A stretch of DNA of 6,867 nucleotides from UBA12026 sp035291405. GTDB taxonomy: Bacteria > Patescibacteriota > Microgenomatia > UBA8517. Under the pieces are notes generated by a model. That model did not search any database, was not told where the DNA came from, and saw only the letters and a list, made by a program, of their open reading frames with translations. The position numbers were made by a program, and so were the translations under genes. Shown piece by piece: positions 5,857 to 6,867 of this stretch. Location of the stretch: contig DATDSD010000042.1 in NCBI GenBank assembly GCA_035291405.1, positions 1 to 6,867 of the forward strand, written 5' to 3'. Position 1 is the first letter of the stretch; each line of letters opens with the position of its first letter.

Positions 5857-6867
5857 TTTAATTTATCTAGAATATGATCTAGCAGTTGTTTAGTGCAGTC
5901 CTCGGGAGTCTTTCCAAGGGTTTTTATTATAAGATCATTCGATAATGGAATTTCATATAATGAACTTATACCCGTAAAGTTGACTATACTGCCAGATATC
6001 GCCTTTCTGTAAAGGTTCTTGGTATCTCTTTTTATACATTCTTCTAAGGGGGTGTCTATAAACACTTGGATAAAATTTTCGCTTCCAATAATTTCTTCTG
6101 CCATTTGCCTATCGTTTTCAAATGGGGATATAAAAGCCGTAATAACGATTAATCCCGCATCAAGCATTAATTTTGATACTTCAGCAACTCTTCTTATATT
6201 TTCTGACCTTCCTTTATCTGAAAAATCTATGTCCTTATTTAATCCATGTCTAATGTTGTCACCATCAAGAAAATACGTATGGTAACCTAAAGTTAATAAT
6301 TTGTATTCTAGAGTATTTCCTATCGTTGATTTACCAGAACCTGATAGGCCAGTTAGCCAAATAACACAAGGCTTTTGTTGTTTTAATTTAGTTCTATGCT
6401 CTTTTTTTACCTTTGTATCAGACCAAAAAACACTCGATGATTTTCCAGATACCCTTTTACTACCCAGAGAAGAGATAACGCCAGCTCCACTCGTCCTATT
6501 AGTTATTTTATCTATAACAATGAATGATCCTGTTTCTTCACAAAGCTCAAATGGATCAACAGCTATTTGTTCATCAAGCGCAATTTCACAGTTACCAATC
6601 TCATTAATTTGAAGTGTTTTGGCCTTTTCCTTTAAAAATTCATCAATATCATTTTTATAGTTAATTTTGATAATGCCATTAACAGTTTTATGATTAAATT
6701 TAATATAATATTCCTTATTTTGAGACAGCTCGTTTTCGTCCATCCATATTAAGTTTGATTCAATATGGTCATGTAAAGTAGGCGCATCGCTTATTTTTGT
6801 GATTAAATCCCCTCGACTAATATCGACGTCATCTTCGGTACAAAGACAAATACAATTACCAGCGGTG
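5847..6867 (-). CDS. cysNC: Bifunctional sulfate adenylyltransferase subunit 1/APS kinase (CysN-CysC fusion), 5' end cut
   Basis: Sulfate activation enzyme: CysN is the GTPase subunit that, with CysD, makes APS from ATP and sulfate; CysC phosphorylates APS to PAPS. The frame stays open to the right edge, giving 339 visible residues, so the ATG at 6743 is internal, not the start. The part before it reads DDVDISRGDL and LIWMDENEL, and further on INEIGNCEIALD and TGSFIVIDKITNRTSGAGVI, all hallmarks of the C-terminal beta-barrel of CysN. After a linker of about 30 residues comes a full APS kinase: Walker A GLSGSGKST (6350-6324), DGDNIRHGLN, the ENIRR segment, FISPF with the family's phospho-acceptor Ser, DTPLEECIKRD and NFTGISSLYE. 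The GTPase domain, and presumably cysD, lie beyond the window. It is the first visible gene of an operon that continues into the sulfotransferase, the probable user of its PAPS. The same fusion occurs as NodQ in rhizobia. Confidence 0.95.
   Translation of the reverse strand, partial: TAGNCICLCTEDDVDISRGDLITKISDAPTLHDHIESNLIWMDENELSQNKEYYIKFNHKTVNGIIKINYKNDIDEFLKEKAKTLQINEIGNCEIALDEQIAVDPFELCEETGSFIVIDKITNRTSGAGVISSLGSKRVSGKSSSVFWSDTKVKKEHRTKLKQQKPCVIWLTGLSGSGKSTIGNTLEYKLLTLGYHTYFLDGDNIRHGLNKDIDFSDKGRSENIRRVAEVSKLMLDAGLIVITAFISPFENDRQMAEEIIGSENFIQVFIDTPLEECIKRDTKNLYRKAISGSIVNFTGISSLYEIPLSNDLIIKTLGKTPEDCTKQLLDHILDKLKIE

Noticed and set aside
6019..6612. Two plus-strand open frames (88 and 103 codons)
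   Set aside because: Antisense to the APS kinase and CysN domains, which carry clear family motifs.
1..6867. CRISPR arrays, insertion sequences, tRNA or rRNA genes
   Set aside because: No regularly spaced repeats, transposase motifs, terminal inverted repeats or tRNA-like cloverleaf were noticed, and the window is almost fully occupied by protein-coding genes.
1..6867. TGA recoded as glycine, as in Gracilibacteria/SR1
   Set aside because: Glycines at conserved motifs use GGN codons and no in-frame TGA is needed in any gene, so the standard bacterial code suffices.

Overview
The window is AT-rich, bacterial and almost entirely coding. The leucyl-tRNA synthetase at the left edge is of bacterial type. 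By recollection of family sequences rather than any search, its wording (a GEGLHLGH active-site stretch, WDAFGLPTENFAIKTG, TTDPNYFKWTQWIF, WCPSC...CERCG zinc knuckle) most resembles proteins of the Candidate Phyla Radiation (Patescibacteria). Clear Shine-Dalgarno sequences are scarce and intergenic gaps are very short, which is compatible with a small compact genome. No in-frame TGA was met in any gene, so there is no sign of the recoded TGA of Gracilibacteria/SR1. The lineage call is an inference.

Layout: (1) 1-2305, minus strand, leuS, nearly complete, with its last few dozen codons beyond the left edge. (2) 2306-2366, a 61-base divergent intergenic region with two small inverted repeats and possibly overlapping promoters. 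(3) 2367-3020, plus strand, a single-domain nucleotidyltransferase of the sugar-phosphate/phosphocholine cytidylyltransferase type. (4) 3021-3030, a 10-base gap between convergent genes, inside a 10-bp-stem hairpin that spans both gene ends. (5) 3031-6867, minus strand, a tight three-gene operon read right to left: the 3' part of a fused sulfate adenylyltransferase subunit 1/APS kinase (CysN-CysC), a PAPS-type sulfotransferase, and a group II PLP-dependent amino acid decarboxylase, with gaps of 20 and 3 bases.

Together the operon encodes supply of activated sulfate (APS to PAPS), an enzyme that should transfer the sulfuryl group, and an enzyme that makes an amine from an amino acid. The neighbouring nucleotidyltransferase could activate a small phosphorylated headgroup or sugar. 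The layout recalls nodPQ-nodH of rhizobia, where a CysN-CysC fusion feeds a sulfotransferase that decorates a surface-related molecule. A sulfated or sulfonated amine-bearing surface molecule is the most economical reading, but neither the substrates nor the product can be read from the sequence. A sulfation operon in a CPR-like genome would be unusual and is the most interesting feature here.
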